This document shows positions 17,305-27,032 of a DNA stretch of 64,000 nt, one piece after another. The DNA comes from Devosia psychrophila (GTDB lineage Bacteria > Pseudomonadota > Alphaproteobacteria > Rhizobiales > Devosiaceae). The DNA lies in NCBI RefSeq assembly GCF_000971275.1, contig NZ_LAPV01000093.1:1-64000 (forward strand), written 5' to 3'. A model generated the notes under the pieces. The model was given only the letters and a program-made list of their open reading frames with translations, made no database searches and was not told the DNA's origin. The translations under genes were made by a program, and so were the position numbers. Numbering within the stretch: the first letter of the stretch is position 1; the number at the start of each line of letters is the position of its first letter.

Positions 17305-18236
17305 CAGCTGAAAGTCCCCAAGCGGGTCAGCATGTTGTCGGTCATGAACGCAAAGAACACGATGAACAGGTAGCTGAGCGAATAATTGAACAGTGTGCGG
17401 GCAGCCTTGCGCATCGGCACGTCTTCGTGCGTCACCATCAGGCGCCAGGCGAGATAGCTGAAACAGAAGCCGGTGACTACGGCCACAGTTCCATAGACCC
17501 AGCCAGCAAAGCCAAAGAAGGTCGGCAGCATGGCGGCCGCCGCGAGGATCAGCGTGTAGACGAAGATCTGGATCTTGGTGGATTTCTCACCGACCACGTT
17601 GGGCATCATCGGCACGCCTGCCGCGCCGTAATCGGACTGTTTGTAGAGCGCCAACGCCCAGAAATGCGGCGGGGTCCACAGGAAGATTATCAGGAACAGC
17701 ACGATGCTTTCATAGGAGACCGTGCCGGTGACGGCAGCCCACCCGACGATGGGGGGGAAAGCACCGGCAGCGCCGCCGATGACGATATTCTGCGGCGTCA
17801 GGCGCTTGAGCCACATCGTATAGATGACGACGTAGAAGAAAATAGTGAAGGCGAGCCAGCCCGCAGCGACCCAATTGGTCGCCAGACCAAGCAGGGCAAC
17901 GGAAAATATCGAAAGCACCATGCCGAAGACCAGGGCTTCCTCGCGGGTCATCCGACCCGCTGGGATAGGACGGTTCTGGGTGCGGCTCATGATGGCGTCG
18001 ATATCGCTATCGTACCACATGTTGAGCGCCGCCGAGCCGCCAGCGCCGATTGCAATGCAGGCAACTGCGATGATGGCGATGAACGGATTGATCCCGCCTG
18101 GCGCCACGACGAGACCGACAAAGCCAGTGAACACCACCAGTTGCATGACGGTCGGCTTCAGCAGCGCGAGGTAATCCCCCACGCCTGCTTCGCCGGTCAT
18201 GCCGGATAGGTTCCTGCTGTCGTCGATCAGAGCCAC
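17304..18236 (-). CDS. ctaB: Protoheme IX farnesyltransferase (heme O synthase)
   Basis: A 310-residue UbiA-superfamily enzyme that adds a farnesyl group to heme B, making heme O for the oxidase. Marks are the first aspartate-rich motif in [21 protein letters not shown], the [22 protein letters not shown] region and about eight or nine membrane helices. Length is normal. It follows ctaD after 57 bases. The N-terminal [25 protein letters not shown] is typical of rhizobial homologues. Confidence 0.96.
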   Translation of the reverse strand: MALIDDSRNLSGMTGEAGVGDYLALLKPTVMQLVVFTGFVGLVVAPGGINPFIAIIAVACIAIGAGGSAALNMWYDSDIDAIMSRTQNRPIPAGRMTREEALVFGMVLSIFSVALLGLATNWVAAGWLAFTIFFYVVIYTMWLKRLTPQNIVIGGAAGAFPPIVGWAAVTGTVSYESIVLFLIIFLWTPPHFWALALYKQSDYGAAGVPMMPNVVGEKSTKIQIFVYTLILAAAAMLPTFFGFAGWVYGTVAVVTGFCFSYLAWRLMVTHEDVPMRKAARTLFNYSLSYLFIVFFAFMTDNMLTRLGTFS

Positions 18237-18293
18237 GGGCTTGCCTTCGTCGATTTAGGGTTGGGCCGCGCGAACGCGGCCCGGATTGCTTGC

Positions 18294-19988
18294 TTAGTGC
18301 GCGTTGGTCGATTCGATGCGCGGCAGGGTGGTGAACTGGTGGAACGGCGGCGGGCTGGACAGGGTCCATTCCAGTGTCGTTGCGCCATCACCCCAAGGGT
18401 TGTCACCGGCCGGACGCTTCTTCTTGAAGGCTTCCCACGTTGCATAGAAGAAAATCGCCATGGCAACGAAGGTGATGTAGTAGCCGATCGAGGAGATGCG
18501 GTTGAAGAAGCCAAACGCATCCGGATAGTCGATGTAACGACGCGGCATGCCGGCAAGGCCGAGAAAATGCTGCGGGAAGAAAATCAGGTTCACGCCGACG
18601 AACATGATCCAGAAGTGCGCCTTGGCCAGCGTCTCGTTGTACATGTAGCCGAACATCTTGGGGTACCAGTAGTACCAGCCCGCAAAGATCGAGAACACGG
18701 CACCCAGCGACAGCACGTAGTGAAAGTGGGCAACCACATAGTAGGTGTCGTGCAGGGCACGGTCGGCGCCGGCATTGGCCAGCACCACGCCCGTCACACC
18801 GCCGACGGTGAACAGGAAGATGAAGCCGATAGCCCAGAGCATGGGGGACTTGAAGCTGATCGAGCCGCCCCACATCGTGGCGATCCACGAGAATATCTTG
18901 ACGCCCGTAGGCACCGCGATGACCATGGTGGCGGCCACGAAGTAGCGCTGCACGTCGAGACTGAGACCAGTCGTGTACATATGGTGAGCCCACACCACGA
19001 AGCCGACGAAACCGATTGCAACCATGGCATAGGCCATCGCCATGTAGCCAAAGATCGGCTTGCGGCTGAAGGTCGAGACGATGTGGCTGATGATGCCGAA
19101 GCCCGGCAGGATCATGATGTACACTTCGGGGTGACCGAAGAACCAGAACAGATGCTGGAACAGGATCGGATCGCCACCCTCGGCGGGCTTGAAGAAGGCT
19201 GTGCCGAAATTACGGTCGGTGAGCAACATGGTGATGGCACCGGCCAGCACTGGCAGGGCCAGCAGCAGCAGGAATGCAGTCACCAGCACGGACCAAGCGA
19301 ACAGCGGCATCTTGTGCAGCGTCATGCCGGGAGCGCGCATGTTGAAAATTGTGGTGATCAGGTTGATGGAGCCAAGGATCGAGCTGACGCCTGCAACGTG
19401 CAGCGACAGGATGGCGAAATCCATGGCCGGCCCAGGGTGACCGGTGGTCGATAGCGGCGGATAAATCGTCCAGCCGCCACCAAAGCCCATAGCGCCCGGG
19501 CCAGTGCCTTCAAAGAACAGCGACATCAGCAGCAGGATAAATGCCGGTGGCAGCAGCCAGAAGGCAATGTTGTTGATACGCGGGAAAGCCGTATCGGGCG
19601 CGCCGATCATCAGCGGCGCGAAATAGTTGGCAAAGCCACCCATGGTCGCCGGCATGACCACGAAGAACACCATTATCAGCGCGTGGGCAGTGGTGAATAC
19701 ATTGTACATGTGCTTGCCGGCGTCGAGTGCGGCATCGCCCTCGACACCATAAACCATGGCGGCGAGGCCGTGGAAAATCTGGATACCGGGTTCCTGCAAT
19801 TCCATGCGCATCACGCCGGACAGCAGGCCACCGATGATGCCCGTGAAGATCGCGAAGTACAAATACATCAGACCGATGTCTTTGTGGTTGGTCGAATAGA
19901 CCCAGCGGCGCCAGCCGGTGGGCGTGTGGTGCGAGGCCGCATCGTGGCCGGTCGCGTGGGCTTCGAGGTGGGCGGTAGTGTCAGCCAT
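18294..19988 (-). CDS. ctaD: Cytochrome c oxidase subunit I, aa3 type
   Basis: The 564-residue catalytic subunit with 12 membrane helices, holding heme a and the heme a3-CuB centre. Diagnostic segments are [39 protein letters not shown] (low-spin heme histidine), [21 protein letters not shown] (the cross-linked His-Tyr pair) and [21 protein letters not shown]. It is the largest gene of the cox operon and lies 23 bases after ctaC. Confidence 0.98.
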   Translation of the reverse strand: MADTTAHLEAHATGHDAASHHTPTGWRRWVYSTNHKDIGLMYLYFAIFTGIIGGLLSGVMRMELQEPGIQIFHGLAAMVYGVEGDAALDAGKHMYNVFTTAHALIMVFFVVMPATMGGFANYFAPLMIGAPDTAFPRINNIAFWLLPPAFILLLMSLFFEGTGPGAMGFGGGWTIYPPLSTTGHPGPAMDFAILSLHVAGVSSILGSINLITTIFNMRAPGMTLHKMPLFAWSVLVTAFLLLLALPVLAGAITMLLTDRNFGTAFFKPAEGGDPILFQHLFWFFGHPEVYIMILPGFGIISHIVSTFSRKPIFGYMAMAYAMVAIGFVGFVVWAHHMYTTGLSLDVQRYFVAATMVIAVPTGVKIFSWIATMWGGSISFKSPMLWAIGFIFLFTVGGVTGVVLANAGADRALHDTYYVVAHFHYVLSLGAVFSIFAGWYYWYPKMFGYMYNETLAKAHFWIMFVGVNLIFFPQHFLGLAGMPRRYIDYPDAFGFFNRISSIGYYITFVAMAIFFYATWEAFKKKRPAGDNPWGDGATTLEWTLSSPPPFHQFTTLPRIESTNAH

Positions 19989-20011
19989 AAGTTTTCCCCT
20001 GACCCGTGTTC

Positions 20012-20932
20012 TTACTGCACAGCTGCAAGCGTGGCGTTGGCAGCGGCGTAATCGCCACCTTCGAACGCTGCCAGATAAGCGGTGAATTCATCCTTGGTGA
20101 CGACGCGAACGGCGATCGGCATGAAGGCATGGTCCTTGCCGCAAAGCTCCGAACACTGACCATAGAAAATGCCAGTTTCGCGGGCGTTGAACCAGGTTTC
20201 GTTGAGACGGCCAGGCACCGCGTCGATCTTGATGCCGAAGGACGGCACGGCAAAGGCGTGGATCACGCCCATCGGATCGGCGGTAACCTGAACGCGCACC
20301 GTCGTATCGACCGGAACCACCAGTTCGTTATCGACGGCCAGAAGGCGCGGCTGGTTCGGCTTGGCGGCGGTGCGGGTCGGCTCGTCCATCATGATCGACG
20401 TCAGAGCGAGGCCCTGATCGACGTATTCATAGTCCCAGTACCACTGCTGGCCGGTAGCCTTGATGGTCAGTTCGGGCGCGGGCACTTCGACTTCGCCGAA
20501 CGAGAATATGTTGGAGCCAAGATACTTGCGCTCGCCATCGGGCGTCGTCAGCTGGTCGCTCAGCACGCCGAATGACGGGATGGCGATTACGATCAGCACG
20601 ACGATCGGCAGGACCGTCCAGGCGATCTCGACCAGCGTATTATGGGTGAATGCAGCCGGCACCGGGTTCCGTTTGGCATTGTAGCGGATCATGATCCACA
20701 CCAGCAGGCCGAGCACCAAGGCCACGATCAGCGAGATCGACCACATCAGGATGCCATCATGGAAGGCCGTGATGGAGTCCATGATCGGGGTCACGGAACG
20801 CTGCAGATGAAACTGGCCTGGGAGCGGATGGCCGGCCGTGGAGCCGGCTTCTTCCTGCGCCGCGGCAAGAACTGGGGCCAGCGCCATTGCGGCTGCTGAA
20901 AGAGCGCCCATTTTCAAGAATAGCCCGGTCAC
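20012..20932 (-). CDS. ctaC: Cytochrome c oxidase subunit II
   Basis: A 306-residue subunit with a cleaved signal peptide (to about residue 26), two membrane helices and a periplasmic CuA domain. The CuA ligands are in [20 protein letters not shown] (Cys, Glu, Cys, His, Met). It accepts electrons from cytochrome c. GTG 20932 is the likely start because AGGGGA lies 5-10 bases upstream; an ATG 21 bases further in is the alternative. First gene of the cox operon. Confidence 0.96.
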   Translation of the reverse strand: MTGLFLKMGALSAAAMALAPVLAAAQEEAGSTAGHPLPGQFHLQRSVTPIMDSITAFHDGILMWSISLIVALVLGLLVWIMIRYNAKRNPVPAAFTHNTLVEIAWTVLPIVVLIVIAIPSFGVLSDQLTTPDGERKYLGSNIFSFGEVEVPAPELTIKATGQQWYWDYEYVDQGLALTSIMMDEPTRTAAKPNQPRLLAVDNELVVPVDTTVRVQVTADPMGVIHAFAVPSFGIKIDAVPGRLNETWFNARETGIFYGQCSELCGKDHAFMPIAVRVVTKDEFTAYLAAFEGGDYAAANATLAAVQ

Positions 20933-21256
20933 CTAAATCCCCTATCGACTTCAATTGGTGCATCCACACCGGGATTGAGGGACGAAAACAGCGGCATAGA
21001 CAACGCCGCCCCTACTCAACCTCGGAGCGCAAAACTCTGACCTGACCTAAATCATATCGCAGAGTCCGAGTCCATGGCGGCCTAAGCGCTGGCGCTGCGT
21101 CAAATTGTGCGGCCAATCGAAACCGATGCCTCACACTCGCCGCAGTTTATACGGCATATTCCTAGCATTTCCGGGCCTTGGTTGACTTGCCCACTAGCCT
21201 GTCGGAAACACACAAGAGCTTGCGTGAGCGGGCGATTCGTCTGGAGAAGTGATAGA
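20933..21256. other. Divergent intergenic region between ctaC and ialB
   Basis: 324 bases with no gene I can support. It must hold the promoter of the cox operon (minus) and of the ialB-type gene (plus). A TTGACT at 21183-21188 is a possible -35 for the plus-strand gene, but I see no convincing -10. No known operator or riboswitch is visible. Confidence 0.5.
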
Positions 21257-21769
21257 GTGAAGGCAATTGTGAAGCGTCGCCTGGCCGGTTTGGGCCTTGC
21301 CGTATTGGTCGCCGCGGCGGCGACCGGCGCCAGCTTTGGCCAAGGCGTCGTCCGCGCCGAGTATGGCGACTGGCAAATGAGTTGCGACACACCGCCTGGC
21401 GCCAGTTTTGAGCAATGCGCTATCATCCAGAATGTCATGGCCGAAGATCAGCCTAATGTTGGCCTCTCAGTGATCGTGCTGCGTACCGCTGATCGTGAGG
21501 CGCGCCTGCTGCGTGTGCTGGCGCCGCTTGGCGTGCTGCTGCCCAATGGCCTCGGTCTCAATGTCGATGGCAAGGACATGGGCCGCGTCGCCTTCGTGCG
21601 CTGCCTGCCCAATGGCTGCGTTGCCGAAGTCGTGCTTGACGATAGCCTGATCGACACGTTGTCCAAGGGCGAAAGTGCCATCTTTGTCGTGTTCAAGACA
21701 CCGGAAGAAGGCATTGGCATACCCGTATCGCTCAAAGGCTTTGAAGAGGGCTTTGCGCAACTTCCGTAG
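21257..21769 (+). CDS. Invasion-associated locus B (IalB) family protein
   Basis: A 170-residue secreted protein of the IalB family. It has a signal peptide (about residues 1-28, RLAGLGLAVLVAAAATGASFG), then YGDWQMSCDTPPG, EQCAIIQNV and a pair of cysteines in VRCLPNGCVAEVVLD. Family members are common in free-living Hyphomicrobiales, so the name does not imply virulence. GTG 21257 fits because GGAG lies 10 bases upstream and the signal peptide starts there; the longer frame from 21107 adds unlikely sequence. A PilZ gene follows after 20 bases. Confidence 0.88.
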   Translation: MKAIVKRRLAGLGLAVLVAAAATGASFGQGVVRAEYGDWQMSCDTPPGASFEQCAIIQNVMAEDQPNVGLSVIVLRTADREARLLRVLAPLGVLLPNGLGLNVDGKDMGRVAFVRCLPNGCVAEVVLDDSLIDTLSKGESAIFVVFKTPEEGIGIPVSLKGFEEGFAQLP

Positions 21770-21789
21770 TTCCGCAACATCCTTAAAAT

Positions 21790-22047
21790 ATGGTTTCGGT
21801 GATGGATCAGGAACGACGCGGCGAGATCCGCAAACGTACTCTCAAAGGTGCGCGCATTGCCACCAATGAGGGCTATTCGACGACGGCCTGCGTGGTTCGC
21901 AACCTGTCGGACCACGGCGCCCTGCTGCGCCTGACCAGTGTTATCGGCCTGCCGGACGCGTTTCAGTTGGTGATGGATGACGGGCGCACCTTCGAATGCG
22001 TCGTTGCCCATAAGACGGCTACCGATATCGGCGTGCAATTCACCTGA
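21790..22047 (+). CDS. PilZ domain protein
   Basis: An 85-residue protein that is nearly all PilZ domain: RRGEIRKRTLKGARI at the N-terminus, VRNLSDHGALLRL in the middle and TATDIGVQF at the end. Canonical c-di-GMP binders have RxxxR and D/NxSxxG. Here RRxxxRKR and NLSDHG are close but not exact (DHG rather than xxG), so binding is plausible but unproven. ATG 21802 (MDQERR) is an equally good start. It may be co-transcribed with the IalB gene and relates functionally to the GGDEF/EAL protein at 8085-10967. Confidence 0.85.
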   Translation: MVSVMDQERRGEIRKRTLKGARIATNEGYSTTACVVRNLSDHGALLRLTSVIGLPDAFQLVMDDGRTFECVVAHKTATDIGVQFT

Positions 22048-22050
22048 CAT

Positions 22051-22086
22051 AAAAAAACCGGACAAGCGCCAAGGCACTGGTCCGGT
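22051..22086 (-). terminator. Rho-independent terminator of the DUF1127 transcript
   Basis: Stem strands at 22057-22066 and 22077-22086 (ACCGGACAAG / CTGGTCCGGT, one mismatch). Read on the minus strand the stem is followed by seven T. It ends the DUF1127 transcript and lies just behind the convergent PilZ gene. Confidence 0.85.
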
Positions 22087-22099
22087 AAGTCATCAGGAA

Positions 22100-22211
22100 A
22101 CGGGACCGGTGGCAAAACCGGTCCGGAGAAGGCACAAACGCTCGTAAAAGTGTCGGCACCAACATGATGGCATTGGCCAGAGGACTGGCCGATGCAATTC
22201 GTCTAATATAG
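22100..22211 (-). ncRNA. Structured 3' UTR, possible sRNA of the DUF1127 gene
   Basis: Between the DUF1127 stop and its terminator are about 125 bases with two perfect hairpins: 22175-22180/22185-22190 (GGCCAG / CTGGCC, 4-base loop) and 22103-22110/22117-22124 (GGACCGGT / ACCGGTCC). With the terminator this makes three stems in one 3' UTR. DUF1127 mRNAs in Rhodobacter are known to release stress-related sRNAs from this position; here it is only an inference. Confidence 0.45.
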
Positions 22212-22469
22212 TCAGCCGCGAGCGCGACGGGCGCGGGCAGTATTCAACAGGCGACCGCCCTGCACAGGTGCCGCAATGGCGGCAACGACATCGTCGAGCG
22301 AGATACCAAGGTCATCGAGACCGGCATGATCGAGTTCAAGCAGGGCTGACAATGCTACCCGACGGGTTCGAGCGGCCTGTGCCTTGACGATCCAGCGCGT
22401 GAAAGCGGCAAACGGATTGAGGGGCGTGGCGGCCGCAAGGGTCCGCTCGCCAGGAAGCGAGAGAGCCAT
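22212..22469 (-). CDS. DUF1127 (YjiS-like) small protein
   Basis: An 85-residue protein. Its C-terminal half, ALSALLELDHAGLDDLGISLDDVVAAI, matches the DUF1127 motif (L..L.D..L.DIG). Arginines are concentrated at the end (NTARARRARG). DUF1127 proteins bind RNA and affect phosphate, carbon or stress control in alphaproteobacteria. ATG 22469 gives the expected N-terminus; an earlier frame from 22655 would overlap the LysR gene start. It is divergent from the LysR gene, with a shared 153-base control region. Confidence 0.85.
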   Translation of the reverse strand: MALSLPGERTLAAATPLNPFAAFTRWIVKAQAARTRRVALSALLELDHAGLDDLGISLDDVVAAIAAPVQGGRLLNTARARRARG

Positions 22470-22578
22470 GATGGTTTTCCAGACATATTGTTGTGCCGGA
22501 GGAGCCGGCGGGGTTCGGCGAAGGTTTCCTGCGCCAATGTTGATGAGATAGCGCTCTGGACTTCTATTCGTCCAACAA

Positions 22579-22598
22579 ATAGATTTCATCCGATCTAT
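22579..22598. promoter_or_regulatory. Putative LysR operator in the LysR/DUF1127 divergent region
   Basis: ATAGAT (22579-22584) and ATCTAT (22593-22598) form an inverted repeat with an 8-base spacer. This fits the T-N11-A interrupted palindrome bound by LysR proteins. It lies 25 bases upstream of the LysR start, where autoregulation is usual. Confidence 0.5.
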
Positions 22599-22622
22599 CA
22601 ATTTGAGTGATGGTATTTTGAA

Positions 22623-23510
22623 ATGGCCGCACCGCTTGATCTCGACCAGCTGCAAAGTTTCTGTGCCATTGCCGATTGCGGCAGCTTCACCGAAGCGGCA
22701 CGTCGCGTGAACAAGACCCAGTCGGCAGTCTCGATGCAGATCAAGCGGCTGGAAGAACGGCTTGGCCAGACGCTGCTGATGCGCGATGGCCGGGGAGTAA
22801 CGCTAACGATGCATGGCAACGCTGTCTATGAGCGGGCGCGCAAGATGCTGCGTACCAATGCGGAAATTCTCGACCATTTCTCGGAAGGCGATCTGGCGGG
22901 TTCGATCCGCTTTGGCGTTCCGGATGACTATGCCGTTCGGCTTTTGCCGGTGATCCTGTCCAGCTTCCAGCGCACCCATCCCAAGATCGCCGTCGACGTC
23001 TCCTGCATGGCGTCCGAGCACCTGCTCGAAGGGATGCGCGCCGGCCGCTACGACTTGATCGTCTTCACGCAGGGCACCGAGCAGAATTACGGCGAACTGT
23101 TCCGTACCGAGAAGATGTTCTGGGTGGCCAGCCATGGCGGGCGTGCCCTCGCAAGCGAGCCGATCGCCATTGCCTGCGGGCCGCAATATTGCATCTGGCG
23201 CAAGGATGCGATGGACGCACTGGATCGGAGCGGCAAGGAGTATCGCGTCGCCTACACCTCCTCCAATGCCACCGCCATTTCCAGCGCCGTATTGTCTGAC
23301 CTGGCGGTCGGCTTCCTGCCGGAAAGCGCCATGCAGCCGGGCATGCGCGTGGTCAACGACGAGTTCGGCCTGCCCCGCCTGGCCGACGCCCAGATCGCCC
23401 TGATGCGCGCCAGCCACGCTTACGGCGGCATCTATGATGCTCTGGCCAACCACATCGTGCAGTCGATGAGCAATCTCGACGTGCCCAAGGCGGCAGAAGC
23501 GGCGGAGTAG
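22623..23510 (+). CDS. LysR-family transcriptional regulator
   Basis: A 295-residue regulator with an N-terminal winged helix (LDLDQLQSFCAIADCGSFTEAARRVNKTQSAVSMQIKRL pattern, about residues 5-65) and a C-terminal periplasmic-binding-protein-like effector domain (about 90-290). The effector is unknown. The divergent DUF1127 gene and the ATAGAT/ATCTAT palindrome suggest it controls that gene and itself. DNA-binding helix and length are normal. Confidence 0.92.
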   Translation: MAAPLDLDQLQSFCAIADCGSFTEAARRVNKTQSAVSMQIKRLEERLGQTLLMRDGRGVTLTMHGNAVYERARKMLRTNAEILDHFSEGDLAGSIRFGVPDDYAVRLLPVILSSFQRTHPKIAVDVSCMASEHLLEGMRAGRYDLIVFTQGTEQNYGELFRTEKMFWVASHGGRALASEPIAIACGPQYCIWRKDAMDALDRSGKEYRVAYTSSNATAISSAVLSDLAVGFLPESAMQPGMRVVNDEFGLPRLADAQIALMRASHAYGGIYDALANHIVQSMSNLDVPKAAEAAE

Positions 23511-23556
23511 TGGCGCCGCCTCTTGACCTCACCCGTCAAATCTCGCACCACAGGAC

Positions 23557-25170
23557 ATGGCCGAAGCCCTGACCAACGCCGCCGAATTTACCGTTAGCGA
23601 GATCGCGCAGGCGGTCAAACGCACTGTAGAGGACGAGTTCGGTCATGTGCGCGTGCGCGGCGAGATCTCTGGCTATCGGGGCCAGCATTCATCAGGCCAC
23701 GCCTATTTCACGCTCAAGGATGAAAACGCCTCGATCGACGCCGTGGTGTGGAAGGGCAATTTCGCCAAGCTGACCTTCAAGCCGGAAGAAGGCCTCGAAG
23801 TCATCGCCACCGGGCGAATGACCACTTTCCCGCGCTCGTCAAAATATCAGATTGTCATCGACAATATCGAGCCGGCCGGCGCTGGCGCCTTGATGGCACT
23901 GCTGGAAGAGCGTCGCCGCAAGCTTCAGGCCGAAGGTCTGTTCGAGCGCGACCGCAAGCGCGCCCTGCCCTATCTGCCGCGGGTTATTGGCGTCATCACC
24001 TCGCCCACCGGCGCGGTGATCCGCGACATACTGCATCGTCTCGCCGACCGCTTTCCCAGTCAAGTGCTGGTGTGGCCGGTGCGCGTGCAGGGCGATACCT
24101 GCGCCTCCGAAGTGGTCAATGCCATCCAAGGCTTCAACGCCATGCTGCCGGACGGCCCGATACCGCGACCGGACATTCTTATTGTTGCCCGCGGCGGCGG
24201 TTCGATCGAAGACCTTTGGGGCTTCAACGAAGAAGCCATGGTGCGCGCCGTCGCCGAAAGCGGCATCCCCATCATCTCCGCCGTCGGGCACGAAACCGAT
24301 ACGACGCTGATCGACTATGCCTCCGACATGCGCGCGCCGACACCCACTGCTGCCGCCGAGGCAGCCGTGCCAGTTCGCGCAGAGTTGATCGGATATGTCG
24401 ACGACCTCGGCTCACGCCAGCGCCAGGCCGCCCGCCGCATGACCGGCAGCGCTCGCGACCGTTATCGCGCTGCCGCAGCCGGCCTGCCCCGCCCGGCAGA
24501 TCTGGTCGCGACCCAACGCCAGCGGCTTGATCACGCCGCGAGCAATCTGTTTTCCTGCCTGCGCCATTCGGTGCAGGACCGTCGCGTGGCGTTCTCGCGT
24601 GTCGAGACCAAGCTCAATACGCGCGTACTAGTCGGCCAGCGCCAGGAAGCCGCCGAGCGCCTGCGCAACCTGACGCTGCGCGCCGATGCGGGCCTGAGCA
24701 AGACGGTGGACCGCGCGCGGCTGACCTATGATCCGCGCGCGGAACGCCTTGCTGCAGCAGCCGGGCGGCTGGTCGAGCGCAAGCGCGCCTTGTTCGACGC
24801 CATCGGCCCCAAGCTGGCGCCGAATGCACTGAAGGCAGAACTGCGTCACTCTCAGAGCCAGTTGACCCCGCTCACGGCGCGTTTGCTGGCGGGGTTTGTC
24901 CAAAATCTCGGTCAGCGCCGCGCTGCGCTGACCCAATCAGGCAAGCTGCTGGTTTCGCTAAGCTATCGCAGCGTGCTGGCGCGCGGCTACGCCGTAGTCA
25001 AGGATGCCGAGGGCAATCTGGTGCATCAGCGGGCGGGTCTCAGCCCGGGTGATACGGTCGACATCGAGTTCGCCGATGGCGACGTGGGCGCCACTATTGC
25101 CGGCGGCCCGGCCATAAAGAAGAAACCACGTCCACAAGTGGACAGCGACAGTCAGGAAAGTCTCTTTTGA
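23557..25170 (+). CDS. xseA: Exodeoxyribonuclease VII large subunit
   Basis: A 537-residue subunit of the nuclease that degrades single-stranded DNA into short oligonucleotides. An N-terminal OB-fold (VRVRGEISGYRGQHSSGHAYF) is followed by the catalytic core with RVIGVITSPTGAVIRDI, RGGGSIEDLWGFNEE and SAVGHETDTTLIDYASD, then a long coiled-coil region. The small subunit gene xseB is not in this window, which is normal for the group. It lies 46 bases after the LysR gene. Confidence 0.96.
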   Translation: MAEALTNAAEFTVSEIAQAVKRTVEDEFGHVRVRGEISGYRGQHSSGHAYFTLKDENASIDAVVWKGNFAKLTFKPEEGLEVIATGRMTTFPRSSKYQIVIDNIEPAGAGALMALLEERRRKLQAEGLFERDRKRALPYLPRVIGVITSPTGAVIRDILHRLADRFPSQVLVWPVRVQGDTCASEVVNAIQGFNAMLPDGPIPRPDILIVARGGGSIEDLWGFNEEAMVRAVAESGIPIISAVGHETDTTLIDYASDMRAPTPTAAAEAAVPVRAELIGYVDDLGSRQRQAARRMTGSARDRYRAAAAGLPRPADLVATQRQRLDHAASNLFSCLRHSVQDRRVAFSRVETKLNTRVLVGQRQEAAERLRNLTLRADAGLSKTVDRARLTYDPRAERLAAAAGRLVERKRALFDAIGPKLAPNALKAELRHSQSQLTPLTARLLAGFVQNLGQRRAALTQSGKLLVSLSYRSVLARGYAVVKDAEGNLVHQRAGLSPGDTVDIEFADGDVGATIAGGPAIKKKPRPQVDSDSQESLF

Positions 25171-25219
25171 TCGGCGATATTGATCGCTATATCGGATCAA
25201 ACGGCGAAGGAAGATCGGC

Positions 25220-25441
25220 ATGAACATCTTCGACAAGGGCTTTTCGCCCACCGAGGCGGTAATCCGCTATCTCGACGGCGACTATGTCGTGCTCAAGCCC
25301 GGCACATTCGTGCGCTGTGCCATTACGCAGAAACCCATACCGCTCGATGAACTGTTCTATTGGAGCGTCGATCGGCAAGAGCCTTATGCCGATGCCGTAG
25401 CGGCCCATAGCGCCTTCGAGCGTTTCGGCCGCGGAGTCTGA
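25220..25441 (+). CDS. DUF2093 family protein
   Basis: A 73-residue protein matching DUF2093 across its length: EAVIRYLDGDYVVLKPGTFVRCAITQ, then IPLDELFYWSVDRQEPY. No function is known. In many Hyphomicrobiales it sits beside lipopolysaccharide core and lipid A genes. Its stop overlaps the start of the LpxB-related gene by one base (TGATG), which suggests coupled translation. Confidence 0.9.
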   Translation: MNIFDKGFSPTEAVIRYLDGDYVVLKPGTFVRCAITQKPIPLDELFYWSVDRQEPYADAVAAHSAFERFGRGV

Positions 25442-26592
25442 TGGTGGGGGCCGAAGCGTCGGGCCGAAACCGGTATCTTTTCATCTCCAATGGCCATGGC
25501 GAGGACGGCATTGCCGCCGCCATCGTCAACAGCCTGCCCAAAAGCATCGAGGTCGATGCTTATCCGATGATCGGCTCCGGCAATGCCTATGCCGGCGTCT
25601 GCCCCATCGTCGGACCGCGGGCTACTCTGGCCTCCGAAGGCTGGCGCAACGTCAAGGGCTCGCTGCGTCGCGACATCGCCACCGGCGGCCTTGCCACCGT
25701 GCCACCGGCCCTGAAATACCTGCGCAAAATCCGCGGCAAGTATGACCGCGTGATCGTGATCGGCGATATGGTCGGCGTGCTGGCCGCCTATGCTACCGGG
25801 CATCGCGGGCTGTATTACATCGATGTCTACAAGACCGGCTCGGCTCGGCTCTATTCCAGCATCGAGCGCTGGGCCATCAAGCGCGCCTGTACGACCGTGT
25901 TCTGCCGCGCCGACAATCTGGCGCGCACCCTCGAGCATCTCGGCATCGACGCCCGTTCGGCCGGCAATGTGATGATGGATACCATTCCCTATGGCCACTA
26001 TGACGCCGGGGCCCGCCGCAACAAGGCCAAGGCCGTCACGCTGCTACCCGGCAGCCGTGAGCTGACCGCCGAAAGCTTCGAACTGCAGGTGAATGCCCTG
26101 CGCAGCCTGCCAGCCGACTTGCGCCCGGATGTGTTTCTGGCCGTCGCCGGCAGCGTAAACGTGGATGAACTGGCGAAAAAAACCGGCCTCAAGCGCACAT
26201 CCATGCTCAGTGCCGAACCGGAGGATCTGGGCGAACTATCGGATGGCGATTTGACCATCCACATGGCGAGGGGTTCCGCCATGGGCAATCTGCTGGCGAC
26301 GTCGAATCTGGTCATGTCGCAAGCCGGCACGGCGACTGTGCAGTCGCTCGGCATGGGCAAGCCCGCCATCACCTTCATCAATCGACGCGACCGCCGCTCA
26401 CGTTTCACTGATGAACAGATGCTGTTCGGCGAGGCCCGCACCGTAGTGCCCCCGGAAGCGCCAGCCATCGGCGCGGCGCTGGCGAATTTGCTGGGCGATG
26501 ACGAAGAACGTCGTCGCCTCGCCAACATCGGCCGCCAACGCATTGGAGGCCCGGGGGCGATGTTGGCGATCGTGGATGCGCTGGTGAGTTAG
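25441..26592 (+). CDS. LpxB-related GT-B glycosyltransferase
   Basis: A 383-residue protein resembling lipid-A-disaccharide synthase but of the separate LpxB-related group known mainly from cyanobacteria and plants. N-terminal GT-B features are YLFISNGHGEDGIAAAIV and PMIGSGNAYAG; the C-terminal nucleotide-sugar site is VMSQAGTATVQSLGMGKPAI, followed by RDRRSRFTDEQMLFG. The acceptor is unknown. True LpxB would sit with lpxA, lpxD and fabZ, which are absent here. ATG 25441 is coupled to the DUF2093 stop. It could act on a glycolipid of the envelope. Confidence 0.75.
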   Translation: MVGAEASGRNRYLFISNGHGEDGIAAAIVNSLPKSIEVDAYPMIGSGNAYAGVCPIVGPRATLASEGWRNVKGSLRRDIATGGLATVPPALKYLRKIRGKYDRVIVIGDMVGVLAAYATGHRGLYYIDVYKTGSARLYSSIERWAIKRACTTVFCRADNLARTLEHLGIDARSAGNVMMDTIPYGHYDAGARRNKAKAVTLLPGSRELTAESFELQVNALRSLPADLRPDVFLAVAGSVNVDELAKKTGLKRTSMLSAEPEDLGELSDGDLTIHMARGSAMGNLLATSNLVMSQAGTATVQSLGMGKPAITFINRRDRRSRFTDEQMLFGEARTVVPPEAPAIGAALANLLGDDEERRRLANIGRQRIGGPGAMLAIVDALVS

Positions 26593-26639
26593 GGCGGTCG
26601 TTCTGCACCGTTCACCGAGAGGCCTTTACTGACGGGTCC

Positions 26640-26780
26640 GTGGCTCTCATCACCCCACCCTCATTCCCTTCCCATTCAGGGGAGGGAGGCGCTACGTCTA
26701 AAGTCCGCGCTCTTCCTAATCCCTCCCCATGTGGGGAGGGCGGCCCCGAAGGGGTCGGGTGGGGGTTGTTTGGCCCCGAT
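26640..26780. repeat. Palindromic intergenic repeat, family A
   Basis: Several short hairpins with CCTCCCCATGTGGGGAGGG and TTCCCATTCAGGGGAGGGAG cores and the family tail GGTGGGGG...TTTGGCCCCGAT. It lies between the convergent LpxB-related and DUF4170 genes. Confidence 0.75.
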
Positions 26781-26789
26781 GGCAGCAAT

Positions 26790-27032
26790 TTATGCCTTGT
26801 GAGTTTCAGGCTCGAACAAGCGATGCAGATGCACGATGAAGTAGCGTGTCTGGGCGCTGTCGACGGTCATCTGCGCCTTTTGCTTCCATACCGAATAGGC
26901 AGCGGCATAGTTCGGGTAGAGCCCAACAATGTCGACCTTGTCGAGATCGGCAAAGGTCACGCCCTCAAGGCTGGATAGTTCGCCGCCGATCACGAGATGC
27001 AACAACTGCTTGTCGGGTGTCTGGTTAGCCAT
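26790..27032 (-). CDS. DUF4170 family protein
   Basis: An 80-residue protein of DUF4170: LLHLVIGGEL, DIVGLYPNYAAAYSVWKQKAQ, DSAQTRYFIVHLHRLFEPE. Function unknown. In many relatives this gene lies between a CysQ/IMPase gene and waaA; here waaA is missing. It overlaps the phosphatase gene upstream by 8 bases and is translated from the same mRNA. Confidence 0.88.
   Translation of the reverse strand: MANQTPDKQLLHLVIGGELSSLEGVTFADLDKVDIVGLYPNYAAAYSVWKQKAQMTVDSAQTRYFIVHLHRLFEPETHKA

Noticed and set aside
26640..26780. Family A repeats as rho-independent terminators
   Set aside because: Several lie at gene ends and form stems, but they lack T-tracts and also occur inside an operon, so they are listed as repeats.
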